DNA of 64,000 nt from Alicyclobacillus sp. SO9 (GTDB lineage Bacteria; Bacillota; Bacilli; Alicyclobacillales; Alicyclobacillaceae). Under the pieces are notes generated by a model. The model saw only the letters and a list, made by a program, of their open reading frames with translations. It had not been told where the DNA came from and did no database searches. Made by a program: the position numbers and the translations under genes. Below are positions 18,110-26,888 of the stretch, piece after piece. Positions within the stretch are counted from its first letter, which is position 1. Every line of letters begins with the position of its first letter. The stretch is taken from the NCBI RefSeq assembly GCF_016406125.1, contig NZ_CP066339.1:5084001-5148000 (forward strand), in the 5' to 3' direction.

Positions 18110-18127
18110 AACGGTCGATTGTCCGTT
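18110..18127. promoter_or_regulatory. Dyad AACGG-N8-CCGTT, candidate activator site
   Basis: Inverted repeat about 115 bp upstream of the -12 element. It shares the AACGG/CCGTT half-sites with the stronger palindrome at 18191-18215; the centres are about 84 bp apart, close to eight helical turns. Enhancer function for the activator encoded at 20026-21768 is inferred. Confidence 0.4.
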
Positions 18128-18190
18128 GAGTGACAAGTCGACCACACAAACGTCCAATCCGCGAAGCAGTGGCTTTTGGCCTGAAGGGTG

Positions 18191-18215
18191 GATAAACGGG
18201 TTATTCCCGTTTATC
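18191..18215. promoter_or_regulatory. Perfect palindrome GATAAACGGG-N5-CCCGTTTATC
   Basis: Ten-bp perfect arms, preceded by GGGTG and followed by TTCCTTCC. A near-identical element occurs at 28560-28599. It lies about 200 bp upstream of the sigma-54 promoter, a typical enhancer distance. It has no T-tract directly after the stem, so a terminator is less likely. Confidence 0.55.
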
Positions 18216-18302
18216 TTCCTTCCCTTTTTCTCTCTTTGCGATGAGTTCGAATAAGGGACAGCGGAACCGCCGGGATTTAACAAAACATCAGAGGGGAAAT
18301 TG

Positions 18303-20000
18303 CATTTATTACCTTTAAATACCATTATATCCAGTTCAATAGGCAGCGGAACACTTGCGAGCTGCCGATGCAGGCCGTTTGTTCGTGACGCCAGTTGGTT
18401 AAGGATCCTTTTGCTCCCTATTCCAACGCACGCCAAAGAATAGTGATCGCTGCGATCCCTATCACCAACAGGCCGTCTAGAATAGGGATCCCGTTGATCC
18501 CTATCACCTATGCCCCATTCTGCCGCCTCCCACATTAGGGATCTTTCATGACACTAATGTCCCCGGCACGGAGCATTAGGGAGCTTTGCGATCACTACCG
18601 CCGTGGTCCCGCACCATTAGGGATCTTTCCGATCACTAACTGCCGACCGACCCCGACCCGCCCCCGGTCCGGTCACCCTGCCGCCGCTACTGGCAGCCTA
18701 CGATGGCCGCGGGATCAACGGGATCAAGCAAAATATCAGCGGTAAAGTCTCATTTATTAACTCCAGTTACCATTATATCCAGCTCAATGCGCAGCGGAAC
18801 ACTTGCAGGCTGCCGATGCAGGCCGTTTGTTCGTGACGCCAGTTGGTTAAGGATCCTTTTGCTCCCTATTCCAACGCGCGCCGAAGAATAGGGATCCCGT
18901 TGATCCCTATCACCTACGACCCATTCTGCCGTCTCCCACATTAGGGATCATTCATGACACTAATGTCCCGGGCGTGAGGCATTAGGGAGCTTTGCGATCA
19001 CTACCGCCGTGGTCCCGCACCATTAGGGATCTTTCCGATCACTAACCGCCCGCCCGGCCCCGGCACGGTCACCCCACTACTCGCCCCCGCCGCCGCTACT
19101 GGCAGCCTACGACCGCACCGGGATCAACGGGATCAAGCAAAATATCAGCGGTAAAGTCTCATTTATTAACTCCAATTACCATAATATCCAGCTCAATGCC
19201 CAGCGGACCTCTTACGTACTCCAGATGCAGGCCGTTTGTTCGTGACGCCAGTTGGTTAAGGATCCCTTTGCTCCCTATTCCAACGCGCGCCAAAGAATAG
19301 TGATCGCTGTGATCCCTATCACCAACAGGCCGTCTAGAATAGGGATCCCGTTGATCCCTATCACCTACGCCCCATTCTGCCGTTTCCCACATTAGGGATC
19401 ATTCATGACACTAATATCCCCGGCACGGAGCATTAGGGAGCTTTGCGATCACTACCGCCGTGGTCCCGCACCATTAGGGATCTTTCCGATCACTAACTGC
19501 CCGCCCGGCCCCGGCACGGTCACCCTGCCGCACCCGCTGACAATACGGGCAGCCTACGACCGCAACGGGATCAACGGGATCAAGCAAAATATCAGCGGTA
19601 AAGTCTCATTTATTAACTCCTGTTACCATTATATCCAGCTCAATGCGCAGCGGAACACTTGCAGGCTGCCGATGCAGGCCGTTTGTTCGCGACGCCAGTA
19701 GGTTAAGGATCCTTTTGCTCCCTATTCCAACGCGCGCCGAAGAATAGGGATCGCTGCGATCCCTATCGCCAACAGGCCGTCTAGAATAGGGATCCCGTTG
19801 ATCCCTATCACCTATGCCCCATTCTGCCGCCTCCCACGTTAGGGATCATTCATGACACTAATGTCCCCGGCACGGAGCATTAGGGAGCTTTGCGATCACT
19901 ACCGCCGTGGCCCCGCACCATTAGGGATCTTTCCGATCACTAACCGCCGACCGACCCCGACCCCGGTCCGATCACTAACCGCCCGACCGGCCCCGACCTC
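18303..20000. repeat. Array A: four tandem ~450-bp units built of GATC-cored dyads
   Basis: Units begin at 18303, 18751, 19160 and 19607 (periods 448, 409 and 447). Unit 2 lacks one ~40-bp dyad. In unit 1 dyads begin at 18399, 18440, 18481, 18534, 18574 and 18615, mostly 40-42 bp apart. Typical forms are ATAGGGATC-CCGTT-GATCCCTAT and ATTAGGGATC-N5-GATCACTAA. The spacers are GC-rich (CCCCGGCACGG and similar). About 23 dyads in all. Small frames across the units have no ribosome site, and unit 4 has ACG instead of ATG, so I regard the array as non-coding. Confidence 0.9.
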
Positions 20001-20025
20001 GGTCCGTTCCTCTCCATCCGTTCAC

Positions 20026-21768
20026 TCAATTTTCACTATGCGGAGAAATGCCAGCCTGTTTTAAGCGATACTGCAGTGTTTGTCGAGGCATACCCAGTCG
20101 GGCAGCCGCTCTCTTTACATTGCCGCCCACTACATTCAGCGCCTGTATGAGGACAATCCGTTCAAATGCCCCTGCCATCGTTGGGAAATCCGGTTGCGCC
20201 TCAGATTCCGCGTCAGTCCTGAGAGTATCCCAAAATGAATCCATACCGAATGATTGCAGCAATTCCGCCCACTCCGGCATCGTCGTAGTGTCAGTGTGAT
20301 AAGGACGCAAAGGCATGTTACGCAAAGAGGATGCTGTTGCCCAAAAGTCGGCACTCGTACCATCCGGCCGATCCCCTTGGTTACGCGTCACCCCTCCCTG
20401 CTCCCGCGCTCCGCCAGCCCCTCGGTACTCACCGTACTTCCCAGACTCACCGTACTTCCCAGACTCACCGTACTTCCCAGACTCACCGTACTTCCCAGAC
20501 TCACCGTACTTCCCAGACTCACCGTACTCCCTGATTTGAACCGGCAACACCTTCCGGGTAATCAGGCCAGAAGATACGAGGTTCATGGCAGCCTCGACCG
20601 CATTCTCCATTTCTCGAACGTTACCCGGCCAGGGGTACTCCTGGAACAGTGCCAAAACCTGGTCGTCAAACCCCTCTACCTGAAGCCCAAAGCGACCGTT
20701 CCACTTTTCCAAAAAGTGTTGCAGCAACAAGGGAATATCCCCCTGACGTGCCCGCAGTGGCGGTAAGTCCAGCCGGACCACATTGATTCTGTAGTAGAGG
20801 TCTTGTCGCAGCGTTCCTTTCCGAACAGCAGTTTCAGGCGGCTGATTCATGGCCACAATGACCCGAACACTGATTCTGCGCACCCGTGTGTCGCCGACCC
20901 GCAAGATTTCTCCTTCCTGCAAGACCCGCAACAATTTTGCCTGAAGTTCCAGCGGCATGGACTGAATTTCGTCGAGAAACAGTGTCCCTCCGTTGGCTAG
21001 TTCGAACAGCCCTTCGCGATCACCTGCACCTGTAAAACTACCTCGAACCGTACCAAACAGAATCCCTTCCAACAGGGAGGCTGGCAACGCGGCACAGTTC
21101 AGGGCCAAAAACGGCTGCTGCCGCCTCGGACTTGCATTGTGGATTGCCTGCACCATCAATTCCTTGCCGGTCCCGGTCTCACCATAGACCAGTATCGGGG
21201 AAGCCGTTCTCGCAGCCATTTCGGCTCTGTTTTTCATGTCTTTCAGTTGTTCGTCATGGGTAAGAATTTGTGAGAACTGATAGAGTGCCTGTGCACCGTC
21301 AAGTGCACTGTCATGTAGGCCGTCGACTGTTTTTGCATTTGAGGACTTTCTTCGTTTCCCTACCACTTGTGCCTGAAGGCTCAGAACCTGCTCAGAGAGC
21401 ATCTTTAGCTGTGTTAGATCCTTTGCGATTTCTAAAGCGCCAATCACCGTCGATCCAGACAAAATCGGCAGAGTCGTATTAACCGTGTGCACTTTTACAC
21501 CCAGATAGTTCGTGTAGGTTTGGGGCTTATTTGTAATGCCTGTGCCGGTTTCCAGTACCTGAAGCAGCGTACTGCTATCCGAACGCAAGGATGGGAAGAC
21601 AGACAAAACATGTTTGCCAATAACGTCTTCCTGCTTCAACCCGTCCATTCTTCCTGCCGCCCGATTATAGACTAAGGTTACGCCTTCCATATCCACGGCG
21701 TGAATGCCTTCGTCAACGGTATCGAGGAGGTTCAAGAGCCATTCTTCGCCTGCACTAAACACAGTCAT
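20026..21768 (-). CDS. Sigma-54-dependent transcriptional activator (PAS-AAA+-Fis HTH)
   Basis: 580 aa. N-terminal PAS domain (about 8-125: TVDEGIHAVDMEGVTLVYNRAA), central AAA+ domain with Walker A GETGTGKE, the sigma-54 contact loop as GSFTGA (usual GAFTGA), Walker B GGTLFLDEIQ and R-fingers LYYRINV, then a C-terminal Fis-type HTH (NVKRAAARLGMPRQTLQYRLKQAG). Between AAA+ and HTH is a YGESGK repeat. It resembles RocR-class activators of amino-acid catabolism. It probably activates the -24/-12 promoter at 18.0 kb and so lysine degradation; the PAS ligand is unknown. The start follows GAGGTGTTTTT. Confidence 0.92.
   Translation of the reverse strand: MTVFSAGEEWLLNLLDTVDEGIHAVDMEGVTLVYNRAAGRMDGLKQEDVIGKHVLSVFPSLRSDSSTLLQVLETGTGITNKPQTYTNYLGVKVHTVNTTLPILSGSTVIGALEIAKDLTQLKMLSEQVLSLQAQVVGKRRKSSNAKTVDGLHDSALDGAQALYQFSQILTHDEQLKDMKNRAEMAARTASPILVYGETGTGKELMVQAIHNASPRRQQPFLALNCAALPASLLEGILFGTVRGSFTGAGDREGLFELANGGTLFLDEIQSMPLELQAKLLRVLQEGEILRVGDTRVRRISVRVIVAMNQPPETAVRKGTLRQDLYYRINVVRLDLPPLRARQGDIPLLLQHFLEKWNGRFGLQVEGFDDQVLALFQEYPWPGNVREMENAVEAAMNLVSSGLITRKVLPVQIREYGESGKYGESGKYGESGKYGESGKYGESGKYGEYRGAGGAREQGGVTRNQGDRPDGTSADFWATASSLRNMPLRPYHTDTTTMPEWAELLQSFGMDSFWDTLRTDAESEAQPDFPTMAGAFERIVLIQALNVVGGNVKRAAARLGMPRQTLQYRLKQAGISPHSEN
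20432..20521 (-). repeat. Five perfect 18-bp repeats in the activator gene
   Basis: Five identical in-frame copies of an 18-bp unit (plus strand CCGTACTTCCCAGACTCA) plus partial copies on both sides, encoding YGESGK repeats in the linker before the HTH. Perfect identity points to recent slippage, so copy number may vary among strains. Confidence 0.95.
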
Positions 21769-21818
21769 AAAAACACCTCGCTTTCTCCATTATACGAAAG
21801 CAAGGCCCTCTTCACGAG

Positions 21819-22286
21819 TTATTTGTGCTTATTTTTCGGCACATGCCGAATTTTCAGCAGATGTTGAGTCCGTTTCTGCAGCAGAGCGCCGAATTTTCCG
21901 CACTGCGCCGTAGTTGCCTCCCCGAGTTCCCCTTGCACGATTTTTTCCATCCCAAGTTCCTGTGCAACTTCAAAGCGAATCCGTTCCATCAGCTGCCGTT
22001 TGTCCAGACCTGCAAGCATGTCTTCTTGATCTCTGTGATCTCTGTGATCTCGTTGTTCTATATGATCTCTTTGACCCCTTTGTTCTCTTTGTTCTATGTG
22101 ATCTCTCTGAACGCTTTGTTCTCTTTGTTCCGTCCGGTCTCTGCGCTGTTGCTGCGGCGGCCCGTCCCAAGCTTGTTTGAGTCGTTGCTTCCGGTCTTCT
22201 TGGTGCAACGACTGCTGCAGCCCTGGCTCCCTAGATGCCTTTGACTTGAGTTTATCCACGTCCTCCAAGGCTTTCCTGGTGCTCAT
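21819..22286 (-). CDS. Alpha/beta-type SASP-like protein with low-complexity N-terminal extension
   Basis: 155 aa from ATG 22286 (AGGAGG 8 nt upstream). The C-terminal ~60 residues match the small acid-soluble spore protein pattern: RFEVAQELGM, which includes a GPR-protease-type site F-E-V-A, then GELGEATTAQCGKFGALLQKRTQ, where the family has TxxxNGxVGGxMVKxM. The N-terminal ~95 residues are charged, with Asp/His/Arg/Gln/Glu repeats (REQ, RDHIEQ). Classical alpha/beta SASPs are 60-75 aa, so this is an extended version. DNA binding in the spore is inferred. It overlaps the DUF1934 gene by 35 bp. Confidence 0.6.
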   Translation of the reverse strand: MSTRKALEDVDKLKSKASREPGLQQSLHQEDRKQRLKQAWDGPPQQQRRDRTEQREQSVQRDHIEQREQRGQRDHIEQRDHRDHRDQEDMLAGLDKRQLMERIRFEVAQELGMEKIVQGELGEATTAQCGKFGALLQKRTQHLLKIRHVPKNKHK

Positions 22287-22800
22287 ACAAGCCCTCCTTG
22301 AAAAACCGGATTTGTGTTTGGACACGCTGGAGTTCGCCCGACAGGTTGAGACTGTAGTCCATCTTGATGAGGCCTTGGTCTGATGCCATAGACACATCCA
22401 AGCTGTGGGTATCCGTCATGACATCGAGGGTTAAAGGACCGGTCTGCAGGATGCTCGTAAACTGTTTGCCTGCTTCGAACTGATGCCGCCATTCTGCCGC
22501 ACCGCGTCGAATCCATGTCAGTACATTACCTTTTACGTGCAGAACTGTCTTTATCTCATTAGCTAGTTCGTCGCGATTGTGCGGATCATCTTTGCCCTCA
22601 TAGATAAACCAGTCATCGCGCTCGCCTTGCCGAACCCAGTGAACGTTCCGCCAGAGCTCTGTCTCTGCGGCTTCTGAACTCTCCGTCTTGTCATTCGCTT
22701 CAACATTTGCAGTATCCATTTCACCAACACCGGAACGTGTCCATCTGGTCCACTCCAACACGACCCTGTCTGCCGCTTGTAAATGACGGCTTGCCTCCAA
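22252..22800 (-). CDS. DUF1934 (YwiB-like) protein
   Basis: 182 aa, TTG start after AGAGGTGGAACATC. The core (VLHVKGNVLTWIRRGAAEWRHQFEAG, TGPLTLDVMTDTHSLDV, GLIKMDYSLNLSGELQRVQTQIRF) matches the lipocalin-like YwiB family of small beta-barrel proteins of unknown role. In Bacillus ywiB is also near the speE-speB genes, which supports the assignment. The first ~45 residues are a non-conserved acidic extension. Confidence 0.7.
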   Translation of the reverse strand: MEASRHLQAADRVVLEWTRWTRSGVGEMDTANVEANDKTESSEAAETELWRNVHWVRQGERDDWFIYEGKDDPHNRDELANEIKTVLHVKGNVLTWIRRGAAEWRHQFEAGKQFTSILQTGPLTLDVMTDTHSLDVSMASDQGLIKMDYSLNLSGELQRVQTQIRFFKEGLYEHQESLGGRG

Positions 22801-22964
22801 GATGTTCCACCTCTTACTGTACGTTTATGCTTTTCCTGCAGTTTCCTTTCACCTTGCAATAACTCAATTTACCTTTTGGTCATTGCCTTTCGTCATTGCC
22901 TTTGTCTTGTGTCCATTCGTGTTGCCTTCAGCTTCGTCAGGTTTGCTCTTTGCACACAGGTTTG

Positions 22965-23840
22965 TTACTTGACAAACGCCAGCAGGGCCTCACGCACAAG
23001 CTTGGATGCCAGAATCTGTGTTTGTTCTGTTGGGTCAATTTGCGGTGCAACTTCCACCAAATCGAAACCGACAACGTCCAGCTTCTGCAACTCGGTCATG
23101 GCTGCAAAGGCTTCCCGCGCATCAATTCCGCCGTGTTCGGCTGTGCCTGTGCCGGGTGCGTAAGCGGGATCGAAAACGTCTATGTCCCATGTCACGTACA
23201 CTGGCTTCCCTTGTAATTCATGCAGACTTTCGCGCAAGGGCTCCAAGAGATGAAACGGATGAAAGTGTGTGTGTTCCCGGGCCCACTGAAACTCCTCTCG
23301 CGTCCCGGAACGAATGCCGTACTGATACACCCGGTTGGGGCCAATGAGATTGCAAATATGACGAATCACCGTAGCGTGGGAGAATTCCTCTCCTTCGTAG
23401 TCTTCCCGAAGATCGGTGTGCGCATCAATATGGATCAACCGCAGGTCTGGGTATGCCTGGGCCGCGGCTCGGATTGAACCCCAGGATACTAAGTGTTCAC
23501 CGCCGAGACCGAGCGGAAACTTGCCTGCCGCGTAGAGTGATGTCACGTACTCGTAGATCTGCTCAACACTCTTTTTGGGATTCCCGAAGGGCAGGGGCAA
23601 GTCGCCGGCGTCAAAATACGAGATATCAGCAAGGTCCTTGTCCAAATACGGGCTGTACTCTTCCACCCCGATGGAGACTTCGCGGATGCGGGCAGGTCCA
23701 AGTCGGGCGCCTGTTCGAAAAGACACTGTCCAGTCCATGGGCATGCCGTAAATGACAGCTTGTGCGCTGTCAAAGTCGCTTCCTGCACCGATATATACGT
23801 TCCCGCTGTAAGCAGGGTCGAAAGGGCTGTTTGCTGTCAC
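22965..23840 (-). CDS. speB: Agmatinase
   Basis: 291-aa ureohydrolase that splits agmatine to putrescine and urea. Mn-binding motifs are visible: GGEHLVSWG (His), IDAHTDLRED (Asp-His-Asp) and WDIDVFDPAYAPGTG (Asp and Asp). Its GTG start overlaps the speE stop (GTGA), so the pair speE-speB is one operon for spermidine synthesis. Confidence 0.93.
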   Translation of the reverse strand: MTANSPFDPAYSGNVYIGAGSDFDSAQAVIYGMPMDWTVSFRTGARLGPARIREVSIGVEEYSPYLDKDLADISYFDAGDLPLPFGNPKKSVEQIYEYVTSLYAAGKFPLGLGGEHLVSWGSIRAAAQAYPDLRLIHIDAHTDLREDYEGEEFSHATVIRHICNLIGPNRVYQYGIRSGTREEFQWAREHTHFHPFHLLEPLRESLHELQGKPVYVTWDIDVFDPAYAPGTGTAEHGGIDAREAFAAMTELQKLDVVGFDLVEVAPQIDPTEQTQILASKLVREALLAFVK

Positions 23841-24670
23841 GATTGAATCAACTCCTGGACAAATGGAGGCAATGCAAATGCAGCCTGATGGACCTCCGTT
23901 GAGTAATACTTCGTACCTGCTACTCTGCAGGCAGAGGCTTGATGGGGGTCGTACTGCTTACTGCCCATGGTGAAACTCCACATGCCTGTGGGATACGTCG
24001 GGATGTAGGCCAAATACAAATATGAGTTTTTAAACACTTCACCGATGTCCCGAGAGGTTTTCTGGATCAGATTTGCATTCATAAACGGTGACTCTGTCTG
24101 TGCCACCATTATGCCGTCTGGTTTCAAGGCACGGTGCACCGCGTGGTAGAAATCTTTGGCGAATAAGCCTACTGCGGGACCGACGGGATCGGTGGAATCA
24201 ACCAGGATGACATCGAACTCCCCAGCATGGTCGTTCACGTATTGAATTCCATCCGTCACCTGCACATCCACACGCGGGTCGGACAAACCGCTGGCAATGC
24301 CGGGAAAGTACTCCTTGGACGCCGCAACGACGCGCCCGTCGATTTCCGCCAGAACGGCTCTTTCAACGGACTCGTGCTTCAGAATTTCGCGGATAGCACC
24401 GCCGTCGCCGCCGCCAATCACCAATACGTTTTTGGGATTTGCATGCGTGTGCAGCGCCACATGGCTAATCATTTCGTGGTAGACAAACTCATCCCTGTCT
24501 GTCGTCATGACGCAGCCGTCAAGCACGAGCAACTTGCCGTACTCTGCAGTTTCGTATACATCGAGGGATTGAAACTCCGTCTGCTCGCTGTGAAGGGTTT
24601 TATTTATCCTTAATCCTAGTTTCAAGTTTGAATTCTGCTGCTCTGTAAACCAAAGTTCAGATCTTGTCAT
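23837..24670 (-). CDS. speE: Spermidine synthase
   Basis: 277 aa from ATG 24670, chosen for GGAGGAGTACGG upstream. Transfers aminopropyl from decarboxylated SAM to putrescine. Visible are NKTLHSEQTEFQSLDVYET, VMTTDRDEFVYHEM, the nucleotide motif VIGGGDGGAIREIL and VDSTDPVGPAVGLF (catalytic Asp). Cytoplasmic; coupled to speB. Confidence 0.93.
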   Translation of the reverse strand: MTRSELWFTEQQNSNLKLGLRINKTLHSEQTEFQSLDVYETAEYGKLLVLDGCVMTTDRDEFVYHEMISHVALHTHANPKNVLVIGGGDGGAIREILKHESVERAVLAEIDGRVVAASKEYFPGIASGLSDPRVDVQVTDGIQYVNDHAGEFDVILVDSTDPVGPAVGLFAKDFYHAVHRALKPDGIMVAQTESPFMNANLIQKTSRDIGEVFKNSYLYLAYIPTYPTGMWSFTMGSKQYDPHQASACRVAGTKYYSTEVHQAAFALPPFVQELIQS

Positions 24671-24804
24671 CCGTACTCCTCCTGTCCTCGCATGGACCAG
24701 ACAACAACTTGTCCATGGGGTTCCCGTATTATACCAAACCTGCATGAGATAAGTCGCTGCGGACATACTATTCCCGGATTACCAACACAGGGGGTCGCAT
24801 TCCG

Positions 24805-26841
24805 ATGTCTTCCAATCAGCCTGCCATGAATCCTTCTTTACCCAAGCCAAAGCATTGGTGGAAGCACAGCAAAGTCCGCAACTGGATTGTGTTCCCGCTC
24901 CTCGCAGGATTTGCTGGAGCAGCCGTAATTATTACCAGTCTACGCATCACACCGTTACCGTCGGTGGGACTCATCGATCCGACTGTACTCGACGACGCGG
25001 CGGGAAATGAATTGGCTGAATGGACGATTCGCGGATCACATTCAGAACAAGTCCCCCTGACCGACATTCCGCTTTCACTGCAACAGGCTACCATAGCGGT
25101 GGAAGACCGGCAATTCTATCGTCATCATGCATTCAATGTAACGTCTATCGGCCGCGCACTAGCAGTAGATTTTCTCCACCACAACATTGTGGAAGGCGGG
25201 TCAACCATTACCCAGCAACTGGCGAAAAACCTTTATCTAAACCAGCAGCGAACCGTCGTGCGGAAGTTGAAGGAAGCCCTGTACGCCATGCAATTGGAGC
25301 TGCACGAATCGAAGCATACCATTCTCACACAGTATTTAAATCTCGTTTATTTCGGACATGGTGCTTACGGTGTTCAGGCTGCCAGTGAACTATACTTTCA
25401 TAAGCCCGTCTCTGAGTTAAATCTGGCTCAGTCTGCAATGCTGGCCGGGTTGCCCAAGGGACCTGAACTGTATTCTCCTTTCCGGAACCTGACAGCAGCC
25501 AAAAATCGACAGTACGATGTACTGCAGAGTATGGTGCGAGGCAGGTACATCACACAAAATGAAGCAGACAAGGCGTTTCGACAGCCTTTACACTTGTCTC
25601 ACGTGCACGATCCTTTACAAAAAGCTCCCTACTTCACCGCCACCGCCATCCGGGAAATGCAGCAGCGGTTTCACATCTCCCCTGACTACCTGTACAGAGG
25701 GGATTGGCATGTGCAGACAACGCTCGATCCCGTTTTACAAAAAGCCGCAGAACGCGCGGTTGCCAGCACACTGCCGAAACAGGGGGACCTGCAGGCCGCG
25801 CTCATTGCAATGGATCCCAAGACAGGTGCCATCAAAGCCATGGTAGGCGGTAAAGAGTTTGACAAGAGTCCCTACAACCGGGTGTTTGCGCAGAGACAAC
25901 CGGGATCGACCTTTAAAGGAGTCCTTTACACCAGTGCACTTGAACATGGTTGGTCCCCCGCAAAGCGCATCAACAGCGAGATGACAACCTTTCTCTATGA
26001 CAATGGCAAAACCTATACGGTTCACGACTACGGCGATTTTTACGCACACAGACCCTTGACACTGAAGGAAGCCATCGCGCGCTCAGACAATGTCTACGCA
26101 GTGACAGCCAACCTCGAGGTAGGACCTGATGAAGTCATTCAGACCGCTCGAAAGATGGGGCTGACCACTCCTCTCAAGCCATACCCGGCCATGGCTTTAG
26201 GCGTGTTTCCGACCAGTCCGCTGCAATTGGCGGCTGCCTACAGCGTTCTTGCCAACGGAGGCAATACGGTTGACCCATACACAATCTCCCAAATCACTTC
26301 GCCGTCGCTGAAGCAGCCCTTAAATGCAACCCGTGAACACCAGAACGTGGTTTCACCTGATGTTGCCTTTGAAATGAGCGATTTGCTCCGCAGTGTGACG
26401 GAACCCGGGGGTACGGCTTATCGGGCACGCAAGTATTTGCACGGTCCGGTTGCCGCCAAAACCGGAACCACCAACACAGATGCCTGGACAGTAGGCTACA
26501 CTCCCAATCTAGTCTGCGCAGTGTGGGTGGGATACGACAACAACAAACCGCTGTCGATGACCGAGGCCCATTTGGCAACACCCATCTGGGGTAAGTTTAT
26601 GGGGACGGCTCAGCAACGAGATCCCGCAAAGTGGTACACTGCACCGCCGCAACTGGTGGAGCGCACCATCGATCCAGCGACAGGCAAACTTGCCACTTCA
26701 GCATGCCGGGACAGAGAGACAGACTACTTTGTAAAAGGAACAGAACCTACAGATTCCTGTCCTCTCCACCCTGTCATTGAATCTTCAGAAAAAAATCACT
26801 GGTTTTCACTATTTCCGGGCTTGTTTCACGGGACACATTGA
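24805..26841 (+). CDS. Class A penicillin-binding protein (transglycosylase/transpeptidase)
   Basis: 678 aa, bifunctional cell-wall synthase. One N-terminal membrane anchor (about residues 27-47). GT51 domain: EDRQFYRHHAFN (catalytic Glu) and GGSTITQQLAKNLYL. Transpeptidase domain: PGSTFKGVLY (active Ser-x-x-Lys), SDN and KTGTTN. Opposite the speE operon it sits where pbpG (PBP2d) lies in Bacillus, so a role in spore wall synthesis is possible but unproven. The upstream GGGGG serves as ribosome site. Confidence 0.92.
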   Translation: MSSNQPAMNPSLPKPKHWWKHSKVRNWIVFPLLAGFAGAAVIITSLRITPLPSVGLIDPTVLDDAAGNELAEWTIRGSHSEQVPLTDIPLSLQQATIAVEDRQFYRHHAFNVTSIGRALAVDFLHHNIVEGGSTITQQLAKNLYLNQQRTVVRKLKEALYAMQLELHESKHTILTQYLNLVYFGHGAYGVQAASELYFHKPVSELNLAQSAMLAGLPKGPELYSPFRNLTAAKNRQYDVLQSMVRGRYITQNEADKAFRQPLHLSHVHDPLQKAPYFTATAIREMQQRFHISPDYLYRGDWHVQTTLDPVLQKAAERAVASTLPKQGDLQAALIAMDPKTGAIKAMVGGKEFDKSPYNRVFAQRQPGSTFKGVLYTSALEHGWSPAKRINSEMTTFLYDNGKTYTVHDYGDFYAHRPLTLKEAIARSDNVYAVTANLEVGPDEVIQTARKMGLTTPLKPYPAMALGVFPTSPLQLAAAYSVLANGGNTVDPYTISQITSPSLKQPLNATREHQNVVSPDVAFEMSDLLRSVTEPGGTAYRARKYLHGPVAAKTGTTNTDAWTVGYTPNLVCAVWVGYDNNKPLSMTEAHLATPIWGKFMGTAQQRDPAKWYTAPPQLVERTIDPATGKLATSACRDRETDYFVKGTEPTDSCPLHPVIESSEKNHWFSLFPGLFHGTH

Positions 26842-26888
26842 CTCCTCTATGCTAAAATTGTGGAAAAACCACTGGAGGAGATAATTTC

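Noticed and set aside
18185-18215. Replication origin, because TTATCCACC (DnaA-box-like) lies at the edge of the palindrome
   Set aside because: Only one box-like word per palindrome and no dnaA/dnaN or DnaA-box cluster.
18044-19392. Small minus-strand frames (MWE..AEWG...DRDQRDPYS type) in units of array A as real genes
   Set aside because: They follow the dyads, have no ribosome site, unit 4 has ACG in place of ATG, and both strands are equally open because the dyads are symmetric.
18303-20000. CRISPR array
   Set aside because: Repeats are imperfect dyads with spacers that recur from unit to unit; no cas genes nearby.
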